A DNA stretch of 64,000 nt from Westiellopsis prolifica IICB1 (GTDB lineage Bacteria > Cyanobacteriota > Cyanobacteriia > Cyanobacteriales > Nostocaceae), in assembly GCF_004323185.1 (NCBI RefSeq), contig NZ_NAPS01000001.1, positions 1,590,101 through 1,654,100 on the forward strand, read 5' to 3'. This document shows, in pieces, positions 54,676-63,311 of the stretch. The first letter of the stretch is position 1, and each line of letters starts with the position of its first letter. Made by a program: the position numbers and the translations under genes. Below the pieces are notes generated by a model, which was given only the letters and a program-made list of their open reading frames with translations, had not been told where the DNA came from and did not search any database.

Positions 54676-54891
54676 TTAGAAGTTGGCAAAAATATCAAAC
54701 ACACCGTGTCCTGTGAACACTTCAAATGCAATCAGAGACACAAAGCCAATCATTGCTAGACGACTATTGAGGACTTCAGCGTAAGGAGTGAACCCAGTGC
54801 GATCGCCTTGTTCATCTACATAAACCTTTGGTTCGATCGCAAAGTTGTTCATTTTTCCTTGGTCATCAACGATTGCACCGTTTGTACGCAT
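54676..54891 (-). CDS. High-light-inducible protein (Hlip)
   Basis: A one-helix chlorophyll-binding protein of the light-harvesting superfamily, protecting photosystems or chlorophyll synthesis under stress. ATG 54891 gives 71 residues; an upstream in-frame ATG adds twelve unlikely ones. The chlorophyll-binding helix is A-E-V-L-N-S-R-L-A-M-I-G-F-V (about 37-50), which matches the E-x-x-N-x-R-x-A-M-x-G-F consensus. A hydrophobic second half follows. A single gene. Confidence 0.95.
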   Translation of the reverse strand: MRTNGAIVDDQGKMNNFAIEPKVYVDEQGDRTGFTPYAEVLNSRLAMIGFVSLIAFEVFTGHGVFDIFANF

Positions 54892-55047
54892 AAGTATTTC
54901 CTGAATGAATAAAGGGGATAATTGCATTTATATTAAGAATAGTAACAATAAAGTTAAAAAATGTAAAGAAAATAAATTCTCTAATTGAAGTGCGATCGCG
55001 CCCAGAATGCGCGATCGTTACAGATAATCATGAGAAAAACGGGTAAG

Positions 55048-56700
55048 CTAGTTACTCGAAGCTTGGTTTTGATTTAGTTGCTGCAATTTTGTATCAATTC
55101 TCTGCTCCGCCGCTAATCGCTCTAAAGCATAGTCATTTAGATCTACGAAATACATGTTAGCCAATAATGTTGGGTGAACAACATTAATAAGTCGATATAT
55201 TTCTTGAGCAACTATGCGGTAGGAAGGATGTCCTTGTCGCGAACTGCGTAATTCAACAAGGTGATAAACTTCACGTAGATTCAACTTTATTCGCCAACGT
55301 ACTCGATAGGCAAAGGGTACAACATATTGTGCTGCATCTGGTAAATATGAGCTAATCAACTCAGTTGTTTCGGCTGCATATTCCAAAGCTTTACAGTAAC
55401 TTTGGCTTAGGTTCGCTTCTTCTAGTTCTGGTGGAACTACATACCCATGACGAACACAGTAGTGTTGACGTTCTTGTGTGAGAACACGATGTCGATGCAG
55501 ATCACGATACGCACCAAGATCAGCCAGCACATCAAAGGTGTAATAAGTTTCTTCAAAAGCGCGTCCAGGACGATGGAAGCGTGAGGAGCGATCGCCTACA
55601 TAGGTATTGATAATCTCAACTCGCTCTTGAGTTGATAAAGCAGTGACGTATGCTTTGATTTGCTCAAATGTCAAATCAGTGTGAGGATAAAGAATCGCTG
55701 CAACAACCTTGACTTCTGCATCTGGATCATACTCAACTAATTGAACAGTAGAGCTTGATCCTGGCTCAATTTGTCCTAAATGTTTTTGTGTAAGTAATTC
55801 TGTGTGTTCCCAATTTCTTGATAAATAACGGGCAAATTGAGCGCCCCGTTCAGTTTTGGCACGCTTGACAAATGAAGGTATGATTTGATCTAGTTCTTGT
55901 TGCATAGAAACTCCAAGAGTACGCACTTCTTGGTGAGGTGAAGCAGCAAGTTTGACTAGCAAATACTCAAATGCTCGTCCATTGCCAAACAACCCAACAT
56001 TAGTTAGAGTTGCCATTGGCAGTAAACCACGCAACAAGTCAAAAGTTTTAGCCCTTGTGGCACTGTTATATGCCCGCTCAGAAGTAGTAGTATCTCTGGG
56101 AGTACGAGCTTGTACCCAAATTAAAAGAGGCTCAATTAACTCAGTATACGTATCGAATAAATGATCTAATGTTGCCTCATAACGCTCTGCATGGCTTGAT
56201 ACCATAATCGACGGTTCGCGATAGTAGCGGTAGCGTCCGTTGATTTTGCGATTAAATGGAACGTATCTGGTTGACTTTTCTAGCGGGGAAATTCCTAAGC
56301 GACTGTCCTCTAGAACTTTAGCTGCAATATTACTAATTCCTTCACAAGCAAGGTGTGCGCCTCCTAATTCTGCGACTGAGTCATCACCATAACCAATCAA
56401 GACGCGATCATAAAAAGCCTCTGCTTGTTGAATCGCCACTAATTGATCAGCGTTATTTTCAGATCCTCCACCAACGATACGAGTAAAACTAGCTTCCGGT
56501 GCTTTGATAAACTCATCTAGTAAGATACGGCGTAAACTTTTATCACTACGGCTGTAGCGCGAGAACAATGCACCCTTAACAACTTCCGGCAAATTCCGCA
56601 AACCAAAAACAGCACGATCTGAATTTGTGATAAAAGGCTCTAACAATAAGCTCTCCTGTTCGGTCAGCAACTCTTCCAAAAATTCTTCCATATCTACCAC
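55048..56700 (-). CDS. Double-length ThyX-like (FAD-dependent thymidylate synthase) protein
   Basis: A 550-residue protein that reads as two ThyX-fold halves (about 25-255 and 290-520). Orthodox ThyX has 200-250 residues and one R-H-R-x7-S motif. Here the second half has D-L-H-R-H-R-V-L-T-Q-E-R-Q, and the first has S-T-R-Y-V-P-F and R-Y-Y-R-E-P where the flavin-binding elements should be. W-R-I-K-L-N-L-R-E-V-Y-H-L-V-E-L-R-S is the ThyX C-terminal helix, with the R-x-x-x-Q/G-H-P-S-Y-R ending. ThyX makes dTMP from dUMP with methylene-THF and NADPH. This longer family is recognisable in cyanobacteria and other bacteria, but its activity may differ. It is divergent from the dUTPase/DCD gene pair, with a 246-bp gap. 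Confidence 0.85.
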   Translation of the reverse strand: MVDMEEFLEELLTEQESLLLEPFITNSDRAVFGLRNLPEVVKGALFSRYSRSDKSLRRILLDEFIKAPEASFTRIVGGGSENNADQLVAIQQAEAFYDRVLIGYGDDSVAELGGAHLACEGISNIAAKVLEDSRLGISPLEKSTRYVPFNRKINGRYRYYREPSIMVSSHAERYEATLDHLFDTYTELIEPLLIWVQARTPRDTTTSERAYNSATRAKTFDLLRGLLPMATLTNVGLFGNGRAFEYLLVKLAASPHQEVRTLGVSMQQELDQIIPSFVKRAKTERGAQFARYLSRNWEHTELLTQKHLGQIEPGSSSTVQLVEYDPDAEVKVVAAILYPHTDLTFEQIKAYVTALSTQERVEIINTYVGDRSSRFHRPGRAFEETYYTFDVLADLGAYRDLHRHRVLTQERQHYCVRHGYVVPPELEEANLSQSYCKALEYAAETTELISSYLPDAAQYVVPFAYRVRWRIKLNLREVYHLVELRSSRQGHPSYRIVAQEIYRLINVVHPTLLANMYFVDLNDYALERLAAEQRIDTKLQQLNQNQASSN

Positions 56701-56946
56701 CTCAGTTTAGTGCTGCGATCGCTCCTTGCTTATTTTGCCTTAGCTATCAGTCGCTTAACTTTTGCAAGCAGGCGACTTTGAGAACTCATGTATTTCTAAC
56801 CAGAATATTCAAGTCACCTATCCTACCATTTAGATAGCTTTAGACTACTAATTTTTCGTTGTGGGTGATAGACAAATACTGAATACAGTATAAATAGTAT
56901 CCAGTAGGATATAATTGCCCAACAATGTTTTAAAAGCAACATAGCT
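56701..56946. promoter_or_regulatory. Divergent promoter region of the ThyX-like and DCD genes
   Basis: An AT-rich 246-bp gap from which both genes are read. TTGCAAGCAGG at 56762-56772 and TATAAT-type sequences (56890-56916) are present, but no pair was fixed confidently. A shared regulator of both directions is conceivable. Confidence 0.35.
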
Positions 56947-57648
56947 ATGAGTGTTATCCCTTTTATATTAGGTACTACCAATAGAACAATTGTGCAAACA
57001 AGAAAAGAATATGAAGATGCTGGTGGTTTGGATGGAGACGTAATATTTATACAAAATCTTGATCGTGATCAAATGCTTGATACAAAATCCAGCAATGCAA
57101 GTTATGACTTAAGGGTTGGTGACGAATACAGAGATCATAGAGACTCTGGTAAAACTGATTTATTAGATAACGGTAAAATATGTCTTCAACCAGGATCTGC
57201 AATCATCATTGAGACAGCTGAATCAGTTCAGTTTCCAAAATCTAGATTTGGTCATATAGTTCCAAAAGTGTCTCTTCTACAGGATGGTTTATCAAATACT
57301 TCATCAAAGATAGACCCTGGATACGAAGGAAAACTTCTTATCACAGTTTTTAACTTGGGAAAAAGAACAATTTGCCTTAAAAAAGGACAAACTTTTTGTA
57401 CACTTTATGTGCTTAGTATCCAAGGTGATGTTATACCTTATAAAAAAGGAAACCAGAGAATTTATGGAAACTCTAGAAGGGGTTTTATTGGTAAAGCTAG
57501 AGATTTTATTGAGACAAATCAAACATTTATTACAGGCTTGCTGCTTGTTATCAGCACAGTTACAGCACTAATCCAACTTGGAGAACTTGTAAATAAACAA
57601 CAAGTAAAAATGCCCCAAGAAATAAATAGAGAACATATAATAAAATGA
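56947..57648 (+). CDS. Membrane-anchored dUTPase/DCD-fold protein lacking the deaminase Glu
   Basis: A 233-residue protein. The trimeric dUTPase/dCTP-deaminase fold is visible. It has S-Y-D-L-R-V-G-D (52-59), a central P-K-V-S-L-L-Q-D-G-L region (106-115) and K-I-D-P-G-Y-E-G (121-128) with T-V-F-N-L-G (133-138), resembling dUTPase motif III. In dCTP deaminases the G-R-S-S motif and the Glu of the T-L-E-F strand are essential. Here they are P-K-V-S and Thr133, so deamination is unlikely. A hydrophobic helix (about 194-212) followed by a basic tail suggests membrane attachment, which I do not know from dUTPases or Dcd. The stop overlaps the start of the next gene (ATGA, 57645-57648). Confidence 0.75.
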   Translation: MSVIPFILGTTNRTIVQTRKEYEDAGGLDGDVIFIQNLDRDQMLDTKSSNASYDLRVGDEYRDHRDSGKTDLLDNGKICLQPGSAIIIETAESVQFPKSRFGHIVPKVSLLQDGLSNTSSKIDPGYEGKLLITVFNLGKRTICLKKGQTFCTLYVLSIQGDVIPYKKGNQRIYGNSRRGFIGKARDFIETNQTFITGLLLVISTVTALIQLGELVNKQQVKMPQEINREHIIK

Positions 57649-58211
57649 TTCTTTCTGATCAAGATATAATTACAGCTATTAATAAGGGTGAACTTCAAGT
57701 TTCACCTCTAAATCAAGAGTTTATACAACCAGCGTCAATAGATCTTACTTTATGCTCAACAATCCGAATATTTGACTTACAAAACACAGAATATATAGAT
57801 ATTAAAGAGTGGATAGATCCTTCTAAAGAAGTAGAGTTAGAAAAGGATGGAGCTTTCCTATTACGCCCAGATGATTTTATACTCGGAGCGACAGTTGAAA
57901 ATATAACTCTACCTAGCTATTTAGCTGCAAGAGTTGAAGGACGAAGTTCTCTTGGTCGCCTTGGATTAATGATTCAAGCATCAGCAGGTTACATATCTCC
58001 AGGTTTTTCAGGCAGTATCACTTTAGAAATCAAAAATATTTCTCGTATACCATTAAAGCTATATGTTGGGATGCGTATTGTACAGATTATCTTTGAAGTA
58101 ATGTCCTCTCCAGCTCTCAACCCATACGGTCATCCAAATTCTAATCACAAGTATCAGTATCAAAACAAACCAACTTCTAGCAAGATCTGGAAAGATTTTA
58201 AAGATTCCTAA
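57645..58211 (+). CDS. dCTP deaminase-like protein
   Basis: A 188-residue Dcd-fold enzyme that should convert dCTP to dUTP, feeding dUMP to thymidylate synthesis. Diagnostic are S-I-D-L-T-L (31-36), G-R-S-S-L-G-R-L-G-L-M (99-109) and I-T-L-E-I-K-N (125-131, catalytic Glu128). The H/R-I-D-P-G of canonical Dcd is Y-I-S-P-G at 116-120, where the Asp (linked to dUTPase activity in the bifunctional archaeal DCD-DUT) is Ser. Deaminase activity is therefore more probable than dUTPase. The last 20 residues are polar and basic. It is translationally coupled to the membrane-anchored partner upstream. Confidence 0.8.
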   Translation: MILSDQDIITAINKGELQVSPLNQEFIQPASIDLTLCSTIRIFDLQNTEYIDIKEWIDPSKEVELEKDGAFLLRPDDFILGATVENITLPSYLAARVEGRSSLGRLGLMIQASAGYISPGFSGSITLEIKNISRIPLKLYVGMRIVQIIFEVMSSPALNPYGHPNSNHKYQYQNKPTSSKIWKDFKDS

Positions 58212-58424
58212 TTGTTTGAGATTTTTGAGTGAATACTGAAGAATCAGACATTTATTGCTCATCTATAGTCAAAGCTTTACTTGCCAAGAAATCTTGAGCT
58301 TCTGGAGAAGAATTTGTAACTTGGCTGCTTTGGTGCTTTTAACACCCTTTCGCTAGCTGATATAAATTTCTCTAATCGTGGTTTATTACGAAGAGATTCT
58401 TCTCCAGTATAGGTTATTAAATTA
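58212..58424 (-). pseudogene. Possible frameshifted gene remnant
   Basis: In the gap between the two convergent deaminase genes the minus strand has a protein-like reading: T-Y-T-G-E-E-S-L-R-N-K, then L-E-K-F-I-S-A-S-E-R-V. It apparently shifts frame near P-K-Q-P-S and continues A-Q-D-F-L-A-S-K-A-L-T-I to a stop near 58258. No start codon is present. It may be the decayed end of an old gene downstream of dcd. Confidence 0.3.
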
Positions 58425-59006
58425 TTAAACCCTGGCAAGAGTTACAGTTTGAGGTTGATCCTGATACTTTCCAAAGCGATCAGCGTAAGTTGTTTGACAT
58501 GGCTCTCCTTCAAAGAAGAGAAGTTGCAGGACACCTTCATTAGCATAAATTCGACAGTCTGCACTAGAGGCATTACTAAATTCTAAGGTTAAGTAGCCTT
58601 CCCATGAAGCTTCAGCAGGTGTTATGTTCGCAATAATCCCACAACGTGCCATCGTAGATTTTCCAATACAAATAACTGTGATGTTAGGAGGAATACGCAA
58701 TCGCTCCAACGAGACACCCAATGCATATGAATTTGCTGGAATGATGAAAAAAGACCCATCTTCATCAGTTTGTAGTGGAATACGTTCCAGGTTATCAGGG
58801 TTAAACCGTTTAGGATTAACGACCGTACCTGGAATGTGTCTAAAAACACGAAAATCTGTTGGAGCTAGTCTCAAGTCGTATCCGTAGCTGGACAACCCAT
58901 AGCTAATAACTCGTCTATCATCTATTTGGCGGACTAGAGAACTTTCAAAGGGATCAATCATCCCTAATTTAGCTTGTTCAATAATCCATTTATCGTTTTT
59001 CAACAT
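58425..59006 (-). CDS. dcd: dCTP deaminase
   Basis: It converts dCTP to dUTP. The 193-residue protein has the classic order S-Y-G-L-S-S-Y-G-Y-D-L-R (33-44), G-K-S-T-M-A-R-C-G (about 114-122), P-A-E-A-S-W-E-G (about 129-136) and Y-L-T-L-E-F-S-N with the catalytic Glu. The start is MLKNDKW at 59006. It is the ordinary housekeeping form, and the two plus-strand DCD-like genes are extra copies of a different branch. Its 3' end faces them. Confidence 0.95.
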   Translation of the reverse strand: MLKNDKWIIEQAKLGMIDPFESSLVRQIDDRRVISYGLSSYGYDLRLAPTDFRVFRHIPGTVVNPKRFNPDNLERIPLQTDEDGSFFIIPANSYALGVSLERLRIPPNITVICIGKSTMARCGIIANITPAEASWEGYLTLEFSNASSADCRIYANEGVLQLLFFEGEPCQTTYADRFGKYQDQPQTVTLARV

Positions 59007-59253
59007 CCTTGACCTATGCTGTAAGAATTGAACTTTAAGAATATAGCAATTACTGTTTCTTCAAAAGGTCAACCATCTCTAATTAAAATTTGATCTCACC
59101 TACTTGCTCACCTCTGGTTGGTGTTACTAAATATCTGGCCTTGCTTTGTCAATAATTTTCTCAGTGTGTTTAAGTTCTCCTGATAATCGAGCAAACCGTC
59201 TTCAGAAATTGAAATACACTCCGCTTGCTGAAGATTTTTAGCTCCTAATCCCC

Positions 59254-59790
59254 TCAAGGTTGATGACTGCGACGAATTTCTGTAATTTGATCTGCCACCT
59301 CTAGAATCGAATTAGGCATATCCGGCCCTGTGAGAATGATATCGACATGAGCAGGACGTTTTGCCAAAAAGGCTAAAACCTCCGTTTCAGGAATCAAATT
59401 AAAGTTAATCGCTAAACTTAACTCATCCAAGACAACGAGAGAATACTTAGCCTCACATACGACCTTTTGTGTATGTTGCCACAACTGCTGTAAGGCTTGT
59501 GTTTCGCTTTCGTCGAGATGTGGTGTATCGATACAACGAGGCAAATCGCAGCGAATCCAATCTAAATTTTGTCCCAACCGAATCGGGCGTTCATGCCCTT
59601 GATTAATGCCTCCTTTGAGAAATTGCACTACTAAAACTGGCGTACCTTGACCAGCTATTCTCAGTGCCTGAGCCATGACATTTGTAAAAAAGTTACGATG
59701 TGTACTCGTGAAAACTTGTACTAGTCCCTCTATTGAGTATGGTAGGTCAAGTGTTAAATTTCTGTTTAGGTTTTCTAGCTGGGCAACCAT
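59254..59790 (-). CDS. CobO/BtuR-like protein with disrupted P-loop
   Basis: A 178-residue protein with the overall sequence pattern of corrinoid adenosyltransferases (cob(I)yrinic acid a,c-diamide adenosyltransferase). It has V-Q-V-F-T (24-28), V-L-V-V-Q-F-L-K-G (52-60), L-V-V-L-D-E-L-S (118-125) and I-I-L-T-G. The ATP-binding G-N-G-K-G-K-T-T expected after V-F-T is S-T-H-R-N-F-F-T (29-36), so neither the glycines nor the lysine is present. Function as an adenosyltransferase is doubtful. The acidic Walker B-like strand is kept. A role other than cobalamin adenosylation is likely; it may be a conserved cyanobacterial variant. A single gene. Confidence 0.8.
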   Translation of the reverse strand: MVAQLENLNRNLTLDLPYSIEGLVQVFTSTHRNFFTNVMAQALRIAGQGTPVLVVQFLKGGINQGHERPIRLGQNLDWIRCDLPRCIDTPHLDESETQALQQLWQHTQKVVCEAKYSLVVLDELSLAINFNLIPETEVLAFLAKRPAHVDIILTGPDMPNSILEVADQITEIRRSHQP

Positions 59791-60145
59791 AGTTGAGTAT
59801 TAAAAAAAATACAATACAATAAGGAGTTTTCGCTGAGGTTGATTCTAGTAAGTCTGCCTGTATAATCAAACTATTTTTAAGATGTGTAGTTTATTTGGCA
59901 AGTTGCATTCTTAGTCAAACACTACCTCTGTACTCAAGTCAAGGTTTATGAAGATTTAAATCATGATTTTGCCTATGAAGTTATTGGTAAAAATTAAAAC
60001 ATTAGTTTTGAAATTCAAATCAAAGAAAAAAATTGGCAAAATCTCTGAAATATCCCGATAAGCTTCTGAATTCTTCGGATATTAAATTTTTTTAACCGGC
60101 AAAACAGACTTAAGACAATTGTGAAATTGACAGGACTAGGAGTTT
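59791..60145. other. Divergent intergenic region, nothing recognised
   Basis: AT-rich sequence between the CobO-like gene and the adenylate-kinase-like gene. Both promoters must be here; no repeat family or stem was found. Confidence 0.4.
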
Positions 60146-60706
60146 ATGGTTGTAAAATTAGTCATTCTAGGAGGTTCAGGAGCCGGAAAAAGTACACAAG
60201 CCCAAAAGCTGTGTAGTCAACTTGAAATTCCTTTGATTTCCACAGGTGAACTATTACGTCAAGCAATCGCTAACTTTAGCAGCTTGGGTCGGCTGGCACA
60301 ACCATACATAGCAACAGGGGAACTAGTACCAGATGAGGCGATTATTGAATTCATTTTGAATCAACTCAAGCAGCCTGATGCTAATCGTGGTTGGGTGTTA
60401 GAAGGTTATCCTCGGACAGCGTTTCAAGCAGAAGAATTAGATTTTTTGTTGGATGAGTTAGGGCAACAATTAACCTGGGCAATTTATCTACAAGTACCAC
60501 AAGCAGTTATGGTTAGCCGTGCTTTAGGGCGTTCTCTTCCAGATGACCAACCAGAAATTGTCCAACGTCGTGTTGAATTATTCTACGATCGCACCATTCC
60601 CATCCTAGAATATTACGACCGTCGCCGCCGCCTCCTAACCATTAACGGCGACCAATCCCCAGAGATGGTACTACACACTATCATGAATCTGCTTTCTGTT
60701 TGTTAA
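60146..60706 (+). CDS. Adenylate-kinase-like nucleoside monophosphate kinase
   Basis: It phosphorylates a nucleoside monophosphate from ATP. 186 residues. The P-loop is G-G-S-G-A-G-K-S-T (9-17; G-x-P-G-A-G-K-G-T in classical Adk). S-T-G-E-L-L-R (about 32-38) and G-W-V-L-E-G-Y-P-R-T (about 81-90) follow. The LID is short, as in other short-type kinases. The differences from orthodox Adk suggest a paralogue with perhaps different base preference. An AGGAG ribosome-binding site precedes the ATG. Confidence 0.88.
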   Translation: MVVKLVILGGSGAGKSTQAQKLCSQLEIPLISTGELLRQAIANFSSLGRLAQPYIATGELVPDEAIIEFILNQLKQPDANRGWVLEGYPRTAFQAEELDFLLDELGQQLTWAIYLQVPQAVMVSRALGRSLPDDQPEIVQRRVELFYDRTIPILEYYDRRRRLLTINGDQSPEMVLHTIMNLLSVC

Positions 60707-60714
60707 TTTTGCTG

Positions 60715-60830
60715 GAGAATCCCCGATCCCCGTTACCCCTTCGCCCCTAATCCCCACTCCCTTGGGGGAGTGGGGGCCCCGAGTTCCCCAAAGGGGACCC
60801 CTACCTTCCCCAATCCTTAGATAGTTGTTT
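60715..60830. repeat. GC-rich palindromes and CCCCGAT repeats
   Basis: CCCCGATCCCCG-type repeats, then CACTCCCTT/GGGGGAGTG (60766-60783) and GTTCCCC/GGGGAAC-like stems (60782-60805), fill the gap between the kinase and rph. Confidence 0.55.
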
Positions 60831-60900
60831 AAATTTCCTGAAACTGCCAGTTAAAACGATACCCTGAAGGCAGTGTCTGATCAAATTTGAGGCTAGTGCA

Positions 60901-61641
60901 ATGGCTTGGCAGCGTCCAGACGGTCGAAAACCTTATGAACTGCGTCCCGTTACCTTTAATCAAGACTTTACTCGCTTTGCTTATGGTTCTGTTCTGGCAA
61001 ATTCTGGTGAGACTAAAGTGCTATGTACTGTCAGTGTGATTGAAGGAGTCCCTAAGTTTCTTGCTGGTACTGGCAGAGGTTGGTTGACTGCTGAGTACCG
61101 TATGTTACCAACTGCTACTCAGCAAAGGCAAGAACGGGAATTTTTGAAATTGTCTGGACGAACTCAAGAAATTCAACGTCTAATTGGGCGTAGTTTACGA
61201 GCAGCAGTAGATTTAGAACTGCTGGGAGAGCGTACACTGACTATAGATGCAGATGTTTTGCAAGCAGACGCCGGTACAAGAACAACAGCGATTACAGGTG
61301 GGTTTGTAGCTCTTGCACATGCTATTTCTAAATTATTGCAGCAGGGAGTTTTAGAGCGATCGCCTTTGCTTGGACAAGTAGCAGCTGTTTCTGTAGGGTT
61401 ACTACAGGGAGAGCCTTTTTTAGATTTAAACTATGTTGAAGATGTTGCCGCTACTGTAGATTTTAACGTGGTGATGAATCAAGGCTTGGGAATTATTGAA
61501 GCTCAAGGAACTGCGGAAGAAGGCTGTTTTAGCCGTACCCAGCTCAATCAACTGTTAGATTTTGCTGAAAAGGGAATTCAAAATTTATTAGCTACCCAAC
61601 GAGAAGCGATCGCTGATTGGGATCAAATATACCAGGATTGA
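60901..61641 (+). CDS. rph: Ribonuclease PH
   Basis: A phosphorolytic 3'-to-5' exoribonuclease that trims tRNA precursors. The 246 residues contain [15 protein letters not shown] and the phosphate/substrate motif [32 protein letters not shown] follows. It is the intact full-length form. A single gene with its own promoter. Confidence 0.97.
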   Translation: MAWQRPDGRKPYELRPVTFNQDFTRFAYGSVLANSGETKVLCTVSVIEGVPKFLAGTGRGWLTAEYRMLPTATQQRQEREFLKLSGRTQEIQRLIGRSLRAAVDLELLGERTLTIDADVLQADAGTRTTAITGGFVALAHAISKLLQQGVLERSPLLGQVAAVSVGLLQGEPFLDLNYVEDVAATVDFNVVMNQGLGIIEAQGTAEEGCFSRTQLNQLLDFAEKGIQNLLATQREAIADWDQIYQD

Positions 61642-61649
61642 CAATATCA

Positions 61650-61700
61650 GTGAACAATTAAAAAACTGATAACTGTTAACTATTAACTGTTAACTGTGAT
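61650..61700. repeat. STRR array after rph
   Basis: AACTGATAACTGTTAACTATTAACTG repeats, of the ATAACTG/GTTAACT heptamer kind. A similar run (GTAAACAGTGAACAGTCAACAG and GATAACTGATAACTGA, 62612-62680) follows the next gene. Confidence 0.7.
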
Positions 61701-61892
61701 TGTTACTGATGATTTTTATTAAGATTCGGCAAGATTTTATGAAATTGCCGTAATTGGTTTGAATAAACAAGTGTTATCTGCTGTCTGAAGTCCAGAGTCC
61801 AAAGTCCAAACCTTGGTAATTTGACCTTGACTTTACAAAGTCAGTAATTTCGATATGGTAATGCTGGAAGTCGCCAATATAATGAGGAAGCG

Positions 61893-62615
61893 ATGAAGAG
61901 AAAAGTTGAGGTTTTACCAGATCAAACAGCTTTAATAGCGCGAGCTAAAGCACTGATTCTCTCGCAAATTAATGCTGCTATTGAACAGCGAGGAAAATTT
62001 ACCATTGCCTTATCTGGCGGAAGTACACCCAAGCCGTTGTACGAAGCGATCGCCACCCAAAATCTCCCTTGGGATAAAATTCATGTATTTTGGGGGGATG
62101 AGCGTTATGTTCCGCCTGATCATCCAGATAGCAATGAAGGTATGGCCCGTCGTGCCTGGTTAAATCGCGTTAATATCCCAGCAGCTAACATTCATGCTGT
62201 ACCCACCACTGAAGGTGATCCAGTAGTATCTGCGGCTAAACATGAAAGGGAACTACAAGAATTTTTTCACTCTTCACCTGGAGAATTTCCGGCTTTGGAT
62301 GTGATTTTGTTAGGAATGGGTGATGATGCACATACAGCTTCTTTATTCCCACACACAGAAGCACTCAAAGTACGCGATCGCCTCATTACCGTAGGCAACA
62401 AAGATGGTAATCCTCGTATCACCTTTACCTATCCATTTATTAATGCAGCCAGATGCGTTATTTTCGTAGTTGCTGGCGCGAACAAAAAACCAGCCCTTGC
62501 TCAAGTTTTCGCACCAGAAGCAGATAACTCTACTTATCCATCCCGCCTCATTCAACCTGAAGGTGAACTGTGGTGGCTACTGGATGCAGCAGCTGGTGAA
62601 GAATTAAATCAGTAA
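61893..62615 (+). CDS. pgl: 6-phosphogluconolactonase
   Basis: It hydrolyses 6-phosphogluconolactone in the oxidative pentose phosphate pathway, the main NADPH source for nitrogen fixation in heterocysts. 240 residues, DevB type. The motifs are A-L-S-G-G-S-T-P-K-P-L-Y (40-51), F-W-G-D-E-R-Y-V-P (67-75), D-S-N and L-L-G-M-G-D-D-A-H-T-A-S-L-F-P-H (about 132-147). A GAGGAAG ribosome-binding site is upstream. FraH begins 700 bp downstream; the two genes are close in other filamentous cyanobacteria too. Confidence 0.97.
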   Translation: MKRKVEVLPDQTALIARAKALILSQINAAIEQRGKFTIALSGGSTPKPLYEAIATQNLPWDKIHVFWGDERYVPPDHPDSNEGMARRAWLNRVNIPAANIHAVPTTEGDPVVSAAKHERELQEFFHSSPGEFPALDVILLGMGDDAHTASLFPHTEALKVRDRLITVGNKDGNPRITFTYPFINAARCVIFVVAGANKKPALAQVFAPEADNSTYPSRLIQPEGELWWLLDAAAGEELNQ

Positions 62616-63311
62616 ACAGTGAACAGTCAACAGTTACAAACATTGAGAATAATGTAGTCACTGATAACTGATAACTGAATTGAACTACTTGTTAAAATCA
62701 GAAGCTAGAATCCTACAGTCAATAGCCCACAACGATGATATGAAAACCTCTTAAGCGATCGCTGATCCCTATTTTCAAGCTAGAATCCCACGGTCATCCG
62801 CTAACAGGATTTTAGATTACCCTGCGCTTCGACACGTAGACGCTTCTGCGGCTACTTGCAGAAGTCGCTACGCGCCTACCGTAGGTAGTGGCTTCTGTTA
62901 AGAGAAAGGGTTCCCGTAGGGTAAGTAGCCGCAGAAGCGTCTATGGATTTTGGATTGACGAGGCACGGGTGGCGTACTCTACCTTGAAGCCGCGCATAGC
63001 GCGTCTACGCGTAGCGTCCCGGAGGAAGTTACCTGCGTCGCCACATTGAGTGCCGTCCCCACGGACCGGTTCACTTTCTTGGGAATTTTGGATGCGTGGA
63101 TTTCCGATTGGTTCCCAGGATTTATCCGCTTTCTTGTACCCTGCTCGGAACGATTGGTCAATAGCCCACAATGAGGGTATGAAAACCTCTTAAGCGATCC
63201 CTGATCCCTGATCCCCGATCCCCGATCCCCGATCCCTATTTTCAAGCTAGAGTTGTGCCTCTGCTTGCCGACACTATTTTACGATGACCTCAAACACAAG
63301 GTTTAATTTCC
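62616..63311. repeat. Repeat-rich region upstream of fraH
   Basis: Contains a direct repeat (62719-62787 and 63158-63252), a perfect 21-bp inverted repeat (62837-62857 with 62923-62943), an array of TACGCGTAGCG-type short palindromes (about 62985-63020) and the inverse copy (63125-63150) of the 28435 repeat. No coding region is convincing; the overlapping minus-strand frames here (62941-63245) are repeat-derived. Confidence 0.75.

Noticed and set aside
59007-59253. Protein-like minus-strand frame (about 48 codons) just downstream of the CobO-like gene
   Set aside because: It has no start codon and no family resemblance; an open run of this length can arise by chance in AT-rich DNA.
62941-63245. 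Minus-strand frames of 76-88 codons upstream of fraH
   Set aside because: They consist of STRR and palindromic repeat sequence and lack protein-like composition.
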